Origin: an uncultured Paracoccaceae bacterium
GTDB lineage: Bacteria; Pseudomonadota; Alphaproteobacteria; Rhodobacterales; Rhodobacteraceae
Reading direction: 5' to 3'
DNA length: 64,000 nucleotides
NCBI GenBank assembly: GCA_951812305.1
Contig: CATOSB010000003.1
Location: 154,001 to 218,000, forward strand
Under the pieces are notes generated by a model. The model worked only from the letters and a program-made list of their open reading frames with translations. It made no database searches and was not told where the DNA came from. The translations under genes were made by a program, and so were the position numbers. Positions 8,776 through 18,016 of this stretch are shown here, piece by piece (the stretch's first letter is position 1; each line of letters starts with the position of its first letter).

Positions 8776-9695
8776 TGCCAGAAGTCGAAGGACGAAAGAC
8801 CAGTATGTCCGAAGGTGGCCTTGTTTTGGTCACTGGTCCATCCGGGGCCGGTCGTTCGACGGCAATTAATGTGCTGGAAGATATCGGCTTTGAGGCGATC
8901 GACAATATTCCCCTAAGGCTTGTTCCCGCGTTGCTAGACGAGCACAGCGTTGCACATCCAATGGCGCTTGGCCTGGATACCCGAAACCGCGATTTCAGCG
9001 TCAATGCGCTGTTGGCACTAACACACAGCATCGCGGATCGCGCGGACCTGAACGCGGAACTCCTGTATCTAGATTGCCGTCCCGAAATTCTGTTGCGGCG
9101 GTTTTCCGAAACGCGCCGACGTCACCCTCTTACGGACGAACAAAGCCCCGATGCTGGAATAGCCCGAGAGATCGAATTGCTTGCACCGGTGCGCACCCAT
9201 GCAACCGTTTTGATCGATACCTCTGATTTGACGCCACATGATCTGCGGGCGGAGTTGGAAAAGTGGTATCAACCCGACCCGTCCAAGAAGCTGTCGATCG
9301 TTGTGCAAAGCTTTTCCTATAAACGGGGTGTTCCCCGCGGGGTGGATATGGTCCTTGACGCCCGCTTTCTGCGCAACCCGCATTGGGACTCAGGCTTGCG
9401 CGAGAAGACCGGGATGGACCAAGCGGTCCAAAACTATGTGTGCCAGGATACGCTTTGGACACCATTCTTTGACAATCTGGTCGCTATGACGGATTTGTTG
9501 CTGCCCGCTTATCGCGAAGAGGGGAAAACTCACCTGACAATCGGCTTTGGGTGTACCGGCGGGCAACACAGATCAGTCACATTGGCGGAAAAGCTGGCCC
9601 AAGCCCTTGCATTACAAGGCTGGCAGGTCTCTATAAGACATCGGGAATTAGAACGGCGCGGTGAGTCTATTCGCCGGTCGTTTTCGTCGGGGTAG
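8775..9695 (+). CDS. rapZ: RNase adapter RapZ / YvcJ-family nucleotide-binding protein
   Basis: A 306-aa protein with a Walker A near residue 20 (GPSGAGRST), a conserved LYLDCRPEILLRRFSETRRRHPL stretch, and the C-terminal domain containing SFSYKRGVPRGVDMVLDARFLRNPHW and GFGCTGGQHRSV, all hallmarks of RapZ. In E. coli RapZ controls glucosamine-6-phosphate synthesis through small RNAs; in alphaproteobacteria the role is less clear, but the gene is fixed in this PTS cluster. The start codon overlaps the hprK stop. Confidence 0.92.
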   Translation: MPEVEGRKTSMSEGGLVLVTGPSGAGRSTAINVLEDIGFEAIDNIPLRLVPALLDEHSVAHPMALGLDTRNRDFSVNALLALTHSIADRADLNAELLYLDCRPEILLRRFSETRRRHPLTDEQSPDAGIAREIELLAPVRTHATVLIDTSDLTPHDLRAELEKWYQPDPSKKLSIVVQSFSYKRGVPRGVDMVLDARFLRNPHWDSGLREKTGMDQAVQNYVCQDTLWTPFFDNLVAMTDLLLPAYREEGKTHLTIGFGCTGGQHRSVTLAEKLAQALALQGWQVSIRHRELERRGESIRRSFSSG

Positions 9696-9699
9696 ACAT

Positions 9700-10092
9700 G
9701 TGATCGGCATCGTGATCGTGGGACATGGCAGACTGGCCAAGGAATACCTGGCCGCAGTTGAGCACGTCGTTGGTGTTCAGCCGGGTATCCGCACGGTCGA
9801 AATCGAAGAAGACCACGACCGTTCCCGTAAGCAATCTGAAATTTGTACGGCCGCTGACAACGTCGATACCGGTGACGGTGTGGTTGTGGTGACGGACATG
9901 TTCGGCGGGTCACCAAGCAACCTGAGTTTGAATGCCTGCAAACCGCAAAATCGAAAAATCCTTTATGGCGCCAATCTGCCAATGCTGGTGAAACTGGCAA
10001 AGTGCCGGAATCTCGATATTAATGTTGCGGTAAGCAAGGCGATGAATGCGGGCAGAAAATATATCGATTGCTTTGACGGCGCGCCAAGTTGA
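9700..10092 (+). CDS. PTS EIIA component, mannose (ManX) family
   Basis: About 130 aa from the GTG at 9700 (IGIVIVGHGRLAKEYL). The phospho-accepting His is residue 9 of this start, in the VGHG motif, and VVVTDMFGGSPSN is the second family signature. There is no linked EIIB or EIIC, so as in other alphaproteobacteria it probably acts as a regulatory phosphate acceptor rather than in sugar transport. I preferred this GTG, 4 nt after the rapZ stop and preceded by GGGG, over a longer in-frame opening at 9661 that overlaps rapZ. Confidence 0.88.
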   Translation: MIGIVIVGHGRLAKEYLAAVEHVVGVQPGIRTVEIEEDHDRSRKQSEICTAADNVDTGDGVVVVTDMFGGSPSNLSLNACKPQNRKILYGANLPMLVKLAKCRNLDINVAVSKAMNAGRKYIDCFDGAPS

Positions 10093-10111
10093 GGGCAAAA
10101 CTGTCCCTGTT

Positions 10112-10381
10112 ATGACGAAACGCACGCTTTTGATTGTGAATGAAAAGGGCTTACATGCCCGCGCTTCAGCAAAACTTGCGGAACTAGTCGAAGAATTCGA
10201 TGCAGAGGCCACAATTTTTCGGGACGGACTTGATGCACCAGGTGACAGCATCATGGGCCTTTTGATGTTGGCAGCCTCAAAAGGAACAACTATTGAAGTG
10301 GAAACCGACGGGGCCGAGGCAGAGGCACTGGCGGATGCAATAGAGGCCTTGGTTGGCGACAAGTTCGGCGAAGGCGTATAA
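10112..10381 (+). CDS. ptsH: HPr phosphocarrier protein
   Basis: An 89-aa HPr. His15 lies in GLHARAS, the site phosphorylated by enzyme I, and Ser46 lies in GDSIMG, the HprK target. Both positions match the canonical numbering, which supports the ATG at 10112. It is the last gene of the chvI-chvG-hprK-rapZ-EIIA-HPr run and receives phosphate from a PtsP/enzyme I encoded elsewhere. Confidence 0.93.
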   Translation: MTKRTLLIVNEKGLHARASAKLAELVEEFDAEATIFRDGLDAPGDSIMGLLMLAASKGTTIEVETDGAEAEALADAIEALVGDKFGEGV

Positions 10382-10402
10382 CCGACTTTGGGGGCAGAAT
10401 TG

Positions 10403-11311
10403 GTGGAAAGTTCGTCGCATCAACGCGGTGGCCCGCTTGCCGGGGCAAACGCCGATGCAAATTTGCCCACTGATACATCGATTTATGACCGTCGCCGACT
10501 GACCTATGCCAACACGTTTGACAACGCATGGAAGGCCCATACGATCCGCGCGATCGAGTGGCTGACAGGCAAGATCATAATTTTGAAGATGTTGCGCCAG
10601 TTTCAAAAAATGGCGCCTCATGAACCGCAAACCTTCTGGCGTGACGCGCTGGACGTGATGCAGATTGACTTGAACACGCCGCCGGAGCAGCTGAATCGCA
10701 TCCCTAAAGAAGGCGGCGTGATCATTGTGGCGAACCATCCGCACGGGCTTGTCGATGGAATGATCGTGTCCGACCTGATCAGCCGTACACGTACCGACTA
10801 CAAAATCCTGACCCGCTCGATCCTGACGGGCATTGACGAAATTGCTGCGAGCTTTCTGATCCCGGTGCCGTTTCCCCACGAGGAAGACGCGCAGAAAAAG
10901 GGCATCGAAATGCGCGCGGCGGCGATGAAACAACTTGCGGATGGTGGGGTAATTGCGCTGTTCCCATCAGGCGTTGTCGCAACGTCAGAGACCATGTTCG
11001 GACCTGCGGTCGAGGCGGAATGGAATGTATTTACGGCAAAAATGATCCGCCGCTCGGGCGTAAAAGTAGTCCCGGTCTTTTTTCCAGGGTCAAATTCGCG
11101 GTGGTATCAGATTGCAAACCGCCTTTCGGCGACGCTGCGGCAGGGCCTGTTACTGCATGAAATTGTGGCCGCCTGCAAAAAACCGCAAAGTCCAGTTGTC
11201 GGGCATCCGTTGGATCCCGACGAAATGCTTGGCAAGATGGGCGATCCGCGCGAATTCATGGCTTGGCTGCGTGAAAGAACGCTTGCGCTGAAAGATAACC
11301 CGGACGGCTAG
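10403..11311 (+). CDS. Lysophospholipid acyltransferase family protein
   Basis: About 302 aa with the PlsC-type acyltransferase motifs: NHPHGLVDG (the NHx4D catalytic pair) near residue 110, and FPSGVVATSETMFGPAVEAEW, which resembles the FPEGTRS block. It probably transfers an acyl chain to a lysophospholipid or a related lipid such as ornithine lipid at the inner membrane; the substrate is not readable. The GTG at 10403 follows GGGGG by 8 nt; an adjacent TTG at 10400 is also possible. The stop overlaps the end of the convergent hbd gene by 4 bp. Confidence 0.82.
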   Translation: MESSSHQRGGPLAGANADANLPTDTSIYDRRRLTYANTFDNAWKAHTIRAIEWLTGKIIILKMLRQFQKMAPHEPQTFWRDALDVMQIDLNTPPEQLNRIPKEGGVIIVANHPHGLVDGMIVSDLISRTRTDYKILTRSILTGIDEIAASFLIPVPFPHEEDAQKKGIEMRAAAMKQLADGGVIALFPSGVVATSETMFGPAVEAEWNVFTAKMIRRSGVKVVPVFFPGSNSRWYQIANRLSATLRQGLLLHEIVAACKKPQSPVVGHPLDPDEMLGKMGDPREFMAWLRERTLALKDNPDG

Positions 11312-12183
11312 CGTGTCGGGACAGGTGTTTCACCCCGATAGTCATAAAACCCGCGTTGCGTTTTGCGGCCCAGCCACCCGGCCTCGACATATTTGGTGAG
11401 CAAGGGGCAAGGGCGGTATTTGGTGTCCGCCAAGCCCTCATGAAGCACATTCATGATCGCAAGACAGGTGTCTAGCCCAATGAAATCGGCCAGCTCTAAT
11501 GGGCCCATGGGGTGATTGGTTCCAAGGCGCATAGCGGAATCGATTGAGGAGACGTTTCCGACGCCTTCGTAAAGCGTATAAACCGCCTCGTTGATCATCG
11601 GCATCAGGATGCGGTTTACGATGAAGGCGGGGAAATCCTCGGCGCTTGCGGCGGTTTTGCCGAGATGTTCGACCACGCCCAGACAGGCCGCATAGGTTTT
11701 GTCGTCCGTTGCGATTCCGCGGATCAGTTCCACCAATTGCATAACCGGGACGGGGTTCATGAAATGAAACCCCATGAACTTTTCCGGTCGGTCCGTACGG
11801 CTGGCAAGTCGGGTGATTGAAATCGACGAGGTATTCGATGTCAGGATGGTATGAGGCGCAAGATGGGGGACCAGATCTTCGAAAATGGCTTGTTTCACCA
11901 TTTCGCGTTCTGTGGCGGCTTCGATGACCAAATCAGTTGCGCCCAAGTCGACCAGCGACATTGTTGGGCGAATGCGCGCCTGCGCGGCCTTCATGTCCTC
12001 GACCGTGATCTTGTTACGCGAAACCTGACGCATCATGTTGGCTTCGATCTTTTCAGGCGATGCTTTCAGCGCTTCTTCGCTAACATCGTTGAGCAGAACA
12101 TCGTATCCGGCCAATGCCATCACATGCGCGATGCCATTTCCCATCTGCCCGGCACCGATGACGCCGATAGTTTTGATGCTCAT
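11308..12183 (-). CDS. 3-hydroxybutyryl-CoA dehydrogenase
   Basis: A 291-aa NAD(P)-dependent dehydrogenase interconverting 3-hydroxybutyryl-CoA and acetoacetyl-CoA. The Rossmann motif GAGQMGNGIAHVMALAG is at the N-terminus. The catalytic His lies in GFHFMNPVPVMQLVELI, and the C-terminal dimer domain (NRILMPMINEAVY, GTNHPMGPLELADFIG) is complete. The ATG at 12183 has GGGGAC upstream; a 41-residue extension of the frame has no similarity. Known homologues serve beta-oxidation, polyhydroxybutyrate turnover or butyrate metabolism. Confidence 0.93.
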   Translation of the reverse strand: MSIKTIGVIGAGQMGNGIAHVMALAGYDVLLNDVSEEALKASPEKIEANMMRQVSRNKITVEDMKAAQARIRPTMSLVDLGATDLVIEAATEREMVKQAIFEDLVPHLAPHTILTSNTSSISITRLASRTDRPEKFMGFHFMNPVPVMQLVELIRGIATDDKTYAACLGVVEHLGKTAASAEDFPAFIVNRILMPMINEAVYTLYEGVGNVSSIDSAMRLGTNHPMGPLELADFIGLDTCLAIMNVLHEGLADTKYRPCPLLTKYVEAGWLGRKTQRGFYDYRGETPVPTR

Positions 12184-12340
12184 GCCGAAGTCCCCTGACG
12201 TGTTCGCGGCCATTATGGCCTCGCGACAGATCGCTGCAAGCGCAAAGCCCGACAGGTTTTTGTGACAATCTGAATCGTTAGGGTTTTGGCAAGCTCTCTT
12301 TGGCAATCATTGCCACGGGTGAAATGCAAAGGTGGGTGGA

Positions 12341-13162
12341 ATGACCTATGAAAACTTGGGCCGTGGTGGCCTTGATTACTTCCCGTGTCGATACGGGATG
12401 TCGAAACTGTTGTTTCGTGGACCGCGTCGGCGGCTGAACGGCGAATACAACGTCTTTGTTGGTGGTGCGGAAACTTATGGAAAGTTTACCGAGATTCCGT
12501 TCCCGTTGCTGGTAGAGCACGAAACGGGGATTAAATCTGTCAATCTGGGCTGTGTGAACGCCGGCATCGATGCCGTCGTCAAAGACGAAAGCCTGGTTGA
12601 TATTTGCGCAGGCGCCAAAGTCGTGGTCATCGAATTGCTGGGCGCCCAAAACATGTCCAACAGGTTCTATATGGTTCATCCCCGCAGAAATGACCGGTTT
12701 TTGAACGCATCCAAGGCTCTGAAGGAACTGTTTCCTGGCGTAGATTTCACCGACATTACTTTTACGAGGCACCTGCTGACCGTTTTGAAGGAGGCGGACC
12801 CGGAAGCCTTTGCGCAGGTGGAGTATGAATTGAAAGACGCCTGGATCGGGCGAATGAACGCATTCATCAAAAAAATGGCGGGAAAGGTCGTTCTGTTATG
12901 GATGGCAGATCATTCACCCGATGAAGGAAAATGGTACAACGACCCAATTCTCGTGGATCGGAACATGATCACCAGCCTGTCGCTGACAGTTGACAGCAAA
13001 GTCGAGGTTGTGGGCACCGAAGATGAAAAAAACGACGGGTTTGACGAGTTGATCTTTGGCGCGCTGGAAGAACATCAGGCAGAGAACATGCTGGGCCCGG
13101 TGGTGCATCGGCGCGCGGCTGCGGAGTTGAGTGACGCAATCGGAGAATTTTCCAGACAATAA
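12341..13162 (+). CDS. DUF6473 family protein
   Basis: A 273-aa protein starting MTYENLGRGGLDYFPCRYG and containing FVGGAETYGKFTEIPFPLLVE and VNLGCVNAGID. I recognise this as the DUF6473 family, which is largely confined to Rhodobacteraceae and often occurs near sulfotransferase-like or surface-polysaccharide genes. The biochemical role is unknown. The start is preceded by AAAGGTGG. It stands alone between the divergent hbd gene and the disrupted cytochrome c gene. Confidence 0.7.
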   Translation: MTYENLGRGGLDYFPCRYGMSKLLFRGPRRRLNGEYNVFVGGAETYGKFTEIPFPLLVEHETGIKSVNLGCVNAGIDAVVKDESLVDICAGAKVVVIELLGAQNMSNRFYMVHPRRNDRFLNASKALKELFPGVDFTDITFTRHLLTVLKEADPEAFAQVEYELKDAWIGRMNAFIKKMAGKVVLLWMADHSPDEGKWYNDPILVDRNMITSLSLTVDSKVEVVGTEDEKNDGFDELIFGALEEHQAENMLGPVVHRRAAAELSDAIGEFSRQ

Positions 13163-13676
13163 GACGGGGCCATTTGGGCACGCCGGGCAAAGGACAGGTC
13201 TGTCATCTGAAAATGGGCAGATCTGTCGCTTTTTGCGTCGTAAGTGAACCCGGATTAGTTACTTTCGGTGGTGCCCCCGTCAGCCACCGACGCCGAAGCA
13301 TCAGCTGCGGGACCAACAGCGGTGAGAAATTCCGCAATATTGGCGGCCACTTGTTCGACAGTCAGATCGTTTTTGCGGTCTGGCCGCAGTTTCAGAACCA
13401 TTTTGGTGCGCGCAGAGTTATCGTGGAGTTCGGCTTTGATAAAGCCTTTGGGATCAATGACAAATTCTGCCACCTTTTGCTCGGTCCAAATAAGACCGGC
13501 CTCTCCGGCGGCAACCAGAAATTTGGAGTAGCGGTAATTTTCGCCGACACCGGCCTGACGACCAATGACGCCATAAAGGTTTGGCCCGGTTTTGGCACCA
13601 CGGCCAGCGATTGTGTTGCCGTCGTCGTCACGAACAACGTGGCAGTTTTGACAGAACTTAAAGGCGGCCTCGCCTA

Positions 13677-14913
13677 GTCCCTTGATTCATCCGATTTGCG
13701 GGTAAAGGTGAGCAAGTTTGATGCGTGCGTCTTTAGTTGAGAATCGCCATGTCACCTTTGCGGATGCGGTGTTTCGCTCGGTTTCCCATGCCTTTGCTTC
13801 ATTGGCCAAGGTGTTGCGATCAGGAATGCGGCGGTCGAGACATTGACGCGCAAGTGTGCTGAGTTCACATTCTGCGATGTTGAGCCAGGAGCCGTGTTTG
13901 GGCGTGAAGTGCCACTCAAACCGTTCGACAATGCGACGGGCTTCATCAGGTGGAAAGGCCTTGTATAACGACGCCGGGTTGTGGGTGTTGAGATTGTCCT
14001 GAACCAGTGTAATCCGGTCAGCCTTGGGGAAGTGGGTGTCGGCGAGGTCCTTGAGAATGTGGGCAAAATCGATGGCGGTTCGGCGGTCTCGAACGGCAAC
14101 ATGGCGCCAGCCTTCAAGCGGGGCAAACAACATGAACAGGCTGGCCACACCCGCGCGCTCGTATTCATAGTCGAAACGGGCTTCGCGCCCCGGCCGGATT
14201 GGGATCGGCGTACGGGTCTCAAAGGTCAGCTGCTTGCTGGTCTCGTCAAGGCAAACCAGCGGGCGGGCCGGATCATAGGGGCGCGTGTAGACTTCCAGCA
14301 CATCTTCCATCGCAGCAACAAAACCTGCATTGGCTTTCGGAGGGATCACCCAATAGCGGCTCTTGTGCGGTTTGAGCGCGTTTTTTTGAGCACCCGATGG
14401 ATCGTGCTGTCGCTGGCTGCTTCAACGATGCCCAATTCGACCACGCGCGTTTCCAGAAGACGCAAAGACCAGCGCGCGTGACCCTCCGGTGGTTCCGAAC
14501 AGGCCAACGCAATGAGCTTCGCCTCAGCGGTTCCATCAAAGATTGCTGGCGTGGACGGGGTCTTCTGCTTTTTGCGACCCAGAGCCGCCTCAAGGCCTTC
14601 TTCCACAACCTGGCGGCGGGTACGGAATACTGTGGAAACACTGGTCTCCAAAGCTTCTGCAATCCGCTCGTCATCCCAGCCGCCACTGTCTGAAGATACA
14701 TCTGCCTTGAGCAATATCCGCGCCTTGAGCAGTCGATACGCCGCCTGCCGACCCGTGCGGATCATATCCTCAAGCTGCAACCGCTCACCAGCATTCAGTC
14801 GAACAACATACTTCACAGCACGACCACATTTTGACATCTCAATACCCTCCCAAAATCTATAGCAGAGTGATTCAGAAAAATATCACAACGTCAAATCATG
14901 CGAAGCGAGGGAC
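13677..14913 (-). mobile_element. IS630-family element, type 1 (inside cytochrome c gene)
   Basis: A 1237-bp element flanked by TA on both sides (13675-13676, 14914-14915), as expected for IS630. The imperfect inverted repeats start GTCCCTTGATTCATCCGAT on the left and GTCCCTCGCTTCGCATGAT on the right. It holds one transposase split over two frames. Its boundaries are confirmed by the exact reconstitution of the host reading frame. Confidence 0.9.
13687..14837 (-). CDS. IS630 transposase, two overlapping frames (type 1)
   Basis: The first frame (14837-14346, 163 aa) holds the helix-turn-helix half (ERIAEALETSVSTVFRTRRQVVEEG). The second (14349-13687) holds the DDE core: LDETSKQL, LVQDNLNTHN and GSWLNIAECELS. 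At the junction the run CTCAAAAAAACGCG allows a -1 shift that gives KKNALKPHKSRYWVIPPKANAGF, the normal IS630 sequence. Programmed -1 frameshifting is common in this family, so the split need not mean the gene is dead. Full length would be about 380 aa. Confidence 0.85.
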
Positions 14914-15135
14914 TAGGGCTGCATTTTCTGACAAATGGCTGTCGGCAAATACCGGCTCTATCCACAAACTGATCGCTGTTGAAACGAGGAGTGCCTTCAT
15001 TTCATTCTCCCAACCGGACCTTGGTCTTCAGGGATTTAATACATTGACGCGCGGACGCAATGATCTGTGTCAATAAGGACTGGCGCCCGCGTGAAACCCG
15101 CGTTAAGCCGCCGCGCCATGAATTCAAATGAAACG

Positions 15136-16736
15136 GTAACTCCCAAGCACCCTGTCCGATAGGGTTGCGGGGTTTTGTTCCGTCAGAGCCGTGCGATGAT
15201 CTGAGGTGGTGACAGGGTCAGGATTTCCAGGATGTTGAACCGGTGTTTTCTGGCCGTCGAGATGACGGACCTGATGTCGGCGAAGACCCGCGCGCCCTCG
15301 AGGGTGCGGAAGGTGCCCGAGATTTTCATGCGCAGCTTCATCATGCGCAGGTCCTGTTCGGCCTGATTGTTTGTGAATGGGACCGCGAAGTCGGCGATGA
15401 ATCGCAAAACGTCATCGCGGTAGTCACGCAGGCGGAGGAGCAGGTTGTGGCCTGGCCGCCTGGCTTTTCGGCCGCGGGTGCCGGGGCTTTTGGCCAGCGG
15501 GGGCTGGCGTTCGTGGAAGGCGAGCCCCTTGGCGAGGATCGCCATGTATCTGGTGACGATACCCTGGCGAACCAGTTCCGGGAGTTCGGTCTCGCCTTGA
15601 TCCTGAGCCGCGCATCTGAGCTGATTGGCGCTATGAAGCACTGCGCTCATCTCCGTCGCCCAAGGCTCTTTTTCGATCTCTTCGATGGCCTTGAGTTCGC
15701 GCAAGTGATGCGCCCCGCAGAGGGCGTGGGCGTCCACTCCGCTCATATGGGCGTAGTAGGGTTTCCAGTGATCATGAATGATCGTCCCGCCGGTCAGGAA
15801 GGTTGGAACAGCACCGCGTTTGGCGCTGATGCGGTAATGGGTGAAGGCGGTATCGCAGATCGTGTGCAGCCAGTGCAGCTTGCCGGCAACACGAAGTCCG
15901 GTCTCGTCCAGATGCCGAACGCCGCCTTCGGCAAGCCGGGCGAGAATGTGTTCAACCACGACACCCATCTTATTTGCCGCGCCGCGCGTCCAGTTGGTCA
16001 CGCTGGCCGCGCACAAGCTGGTGGCCCCAAACAGGTCGCGCATAAGCTGGCAGACCCGATCCTCGGGTATCAGCTGCTGAACATTGCAATAGACCGCCAC
16101 TGCCCGCATGCGCGTGCCATATTGCACATGCGCGGCCACGCCATCGGGAAAGCCAGCCGTCGTCGTGGCTCGACAATGGTCGCAACAATAAACCGCCGCC
16201 TGATGCTCGGTGACCTCCAGGCGTGGCGCAGGCAAGTCGAACACCTGACGCTTCTCGATCCCTTTCACCATCTCCGCCGTCAGGGCGCTCTGACAGGCGC
16301 TGCAATGCGTCGCCTCATGCCGTTCGACAAAGTCGGGTGTTGACGTCTGGCGCAGGGTGTCGCCCCGGTGGCCAACTTGGCCGCCACTTTTCTTTCCGGA
16401 TTTGCCACGCAGGCTGCGCGGGGCTGGCTTCTTCAGGCCATCACTTGAAGGGGGCTTGCTGCTATTGCTGCTGTTCTTGGCCAACTGTCGGCGCAGGTCC
16501 GTGATCTCTTCCGCCATGCTCGCCAACGCAGCTTCAAGCTCAGCGATCCGACGCAGAGCCGTGGCGAGAAGTTGTTCAAGGGCGGCAACCTGATCCATCC
16601 CACCACTGATTCAGAGAAATCAACCCGGCGCCACAGAATTCAGACAAGAAAGAAAAAAAACACGCGCAAAATGGCAAATTCGACTCACCATAAAACTGAC
16701 AATAACACTCAAACGTGGGGGGTGCTTGGGAGTTAC
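15136..16736 (-). mobile_element. IS66-family element, copy 2 (no target duplication)
   Basis: A 1601-bp element with the same 17-bp terminal repeats as copy 1. The flanking octamers differ (ATGAAACG on the left, TATTCCGA on the right), so there is no target-site duplication. This suggests that recombination with another copy or an adjacent deletion has replaced one flank. It lies 135 bp upstream of the disrupted cytochrome c start. Confidence 0.93.
15183..16598 (-). CDS. IS66-family transposase (copy 2)
   Basis: A 471-aa transposase whose amino-acid sequence is identical to copy 1: coiled-coil N-terminus, KNSSNSSKPPSSD linker, cysteine-rich segment and DDE core. The frame is intact, so it is presumed able to act on every IS66 copy in the window. 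Confidence 0.95.
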   Translation of the reverse strand: MDQVAALEQLLATALRRIAELEAALASMAEEITDLRRQLAKNSSNSSKPPSSDGLKKPAPRSLRGKSGKKSGGQVGHRGDTLRQTSTPDFVERHEATHCSACQSALTAEMVKGIEKRQVFDLPAPRLEVTEHQAAVYCCDHCRATTTAGFPDGVAAHVQYGTRMRAVAVYCNVQQLIPEDRVCQLMRDLFGATSLCAASVTNWTRGAANKMGVVVEHILARLAEGGVRHLDETGLRVAGKLHWLHTICDTAFTHYRISAKRGAVPTFLTGGTIIHDHWKPYYAHMSGVDAHALCGAHHLRELKAIEEIEKEPWATEMSAVLHSANQLRCAAQDQGETELPELVRQGIVTRYMAILAKGLAFHERQPPLAKSPGTRGRKARRPGHNLLLRLRDYRDDVLRFIADFAVPFTNNQAEQDLRMMKLRMKISGTFRTLEGARVFADIRSVISTARKHRFNILEILTLSPPQIIARL

Positions 16737-16841
16737 TATTCCGATGCACCTGAGAACTGGCAAAAGCGTGAAACGTACCAGCGGCGCGACAACATCAAAA
16801 AACGATACCGCGCGCCAGGATCACTATCGCGACATGGTTGA
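16737..16841 (+). pseudogene. Possible 3' gene remnant abutting IS66 copy 2
   Basis: Immediately after the element an open frame of about 33 codons (SDAPENWQKRETYQRRDNIKKRYRAPG...) runs to a stop at 16841. It has no start of its own; the frame only opens through the IS end. It may be the tail of a gene cut at the breakpoint, or chance. I do not recognise it. Confidence 0.25.
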
Positions 16842-16907
16842 AGTTAAGTCGGCGGCATAGCCTTTCAGCTTGTCTGGATGAAGATTTTCGAAATTACTGA
16901 GGTTGGA

Positions 16908-17789
16908 TCAAAACGCAACCTCACCCTGCATCAGAACATAGCCAGGCCCGCCAACTCGGACGCCTGTAATACAATCTGGTCGCCCCAGAACCTCAACCGA
17001 GGCACTGCCCGGGCGACCCATCCAGTGACCTTGCTCGGCAGTGAATGAAGGCTCACGAACCAGCCCGCGAGACCAGATATACACTGCCATTGCGCCAGTG
17101 GCCGAACCGGTAAACGGATCCTCCGGCGGGGCAGGTGGTGGTAACAGAAGACGGGAAAAAGTCCTGCCAAGATCGGTTGCGCCATGAAGGGTCACCCAAA
17201 AAGGTTCCATGACGTCCGAAAGCACCTCTCCACTTGCCTCGCGCAGGCGGTCAAGTGCGTCCACGTCCAATATTGTACGCCTCAGAGTTTCGTGATCCCT
17301 CAGCACCGCGATAACGAATGGAAGGCCTGTAGAAACGATCTGTGGCGGAGCGACCAGATCGGAACCGCTCAGGCCGCCAACGGCCGCTACCAATGTGGGG
17401 TCGAGCTCTGAACCAAATTGCGGTGCAACTTGTGTCATGGTGATGACAGGTGTTTGACCCTGCATGTCGACATGAATCGGAAGCACGCCTGCGCCGGTTT
17501 CGACCGTGAGGCCCCCCATACCAACGATCCCGCGCGAAACCAATGATGCAACACTGGCAACAGTCGGATGGCCGGCAAATGGGATTTCAGCGCGGGACAG
17601 GAAATAGCGAATTTTGATATCCGCGACAGCGGATGGCTCCAGAAATGTACATTCAACCAGGCCGGTTTCTTTAGTGAAAGCCATGCAGGTTTCGGCATCA
17701 ATATTGCCCGCATCGTGCACAACCGCACAGCCATTGCCGCCAAACGCCTTGTCAGTGAAGGCGTCGACCCAGTCGAATTGGTATTTCAA
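16908..17789 (-). CDS. PhzF family isomerase/epimerase-like protein
   Basis: A 293-aa member of the PhzF/diaminopimelate-epimerase fold: an N-terminal DVFTDKAFGGNGCAV-like motif, FLSRAEIPFAGHPTVASV in the first half, and the second-half signature EDPFTGSATGAMAVYIW. PhzF proper isomerises a phenazine precursor, but most homologues have unknown substrates and no phenazine genes are seen here. It starts with TTG overlapping the DUF1150 stop (TTGA), so it is probably translated from the hsp20-DUF1150 transcript. Confidence 0.88.
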   Translation of the reverse strand: MKYQFDWVDAFTDKAFGGNGCAVVHDAGNIDAETCMAFTKETGLVECTFLEPSAVADIKIRYFLSRAEIPFAGHPTVASVASLVSRGIVGMGGLTVETGAGVLPIHVDMQGQTPVITMTQVAPQFGSELDPTLVAAVGGLSGSDLVAPPQIVSTGLPFVIAVLRDHETLRRTILDVDALDRLREASGEVLSDVMEPFWVTLHGATDLGRTFSRLLLPPPAPPEDPFTGSATGAMAVYIWSRGLVREPSFTAEQGHWMGRPGSASVEVLGRPDCITGVRVGGPGYVLMQGEVAF

Positions 17790-18013
17790 TGTACATTTAC
17801 CGGTGCCAGATCGTTCTGGCGGGCCAGAACAAAAGCAAGTTTACGGTCTTTCACGAGTGCAAGCTGTTCGCCCGCCGTGTTGTGCACCGAATAGACGGTT
17901 TTGACAGACCCGATCTGGGATTGCACCTCGTCAGGCAGATCAGACGTGGCAACCGGGCGGACATAGACGATCTTTTCGTCCGCATCGGGTGCAAATTGGT
18001 ACTTGGTATTCAT
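17786..18013 (-). CDS. DUF1150 family protein
   Basis: A 75-aa acidic protein (MNTKYQFAPDADEKIVYVRPV...). This family is small, of unknown function, and regularly sits next to small heat-shock genes in Rhodobacterales, as here, where it begins 4 bp after the hsp20 stop. Co-transcription suggests a role in the heat or proteostasis response. Confidence 0.8.
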   Translation of the reverse strand: MNTKYQFAPDADEKIVYVRPVATSDLPDEVQSQIGSVKTVYSVHNTAGEQLALVKDRKLAFVLARQNDLAPVNVH

Positions 18014-18016
18014 CGT

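Larger units (their letters stand above)
13255..15000 (-). pseudogene. Class I cytochrome c gene interrupted by an IS630 element
   Basis: The 5' part (15000 to 14914) encodes a signal peptide (MKALLVSTAISLWIEPVFA). The 3' part (13676 to 13255) encodes the heme-binding CQNCH, GPNLYGVIGRQAG, and a C-terminal region resembling soluble cytochrome c2/c550. Removing 13677-14913 and one TA copy rejoins the frame exactly as ENAALGEAAFKFCQNCH, giving a protein of about 167 aa. GGGAG precedes the ATG. The gene was intact before insertion and now cannot yield holocytochrome. It would have been a periplasmic electron carrier. Confidence 0.9.

Noticed and set aside
13687..14837. Treating the split IS630 transposases as pseudogenes.
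   Set aside because: Both IS630 types break at the same A7-C run with a clean -1 join, which fits programmed frameshifting better than damage.
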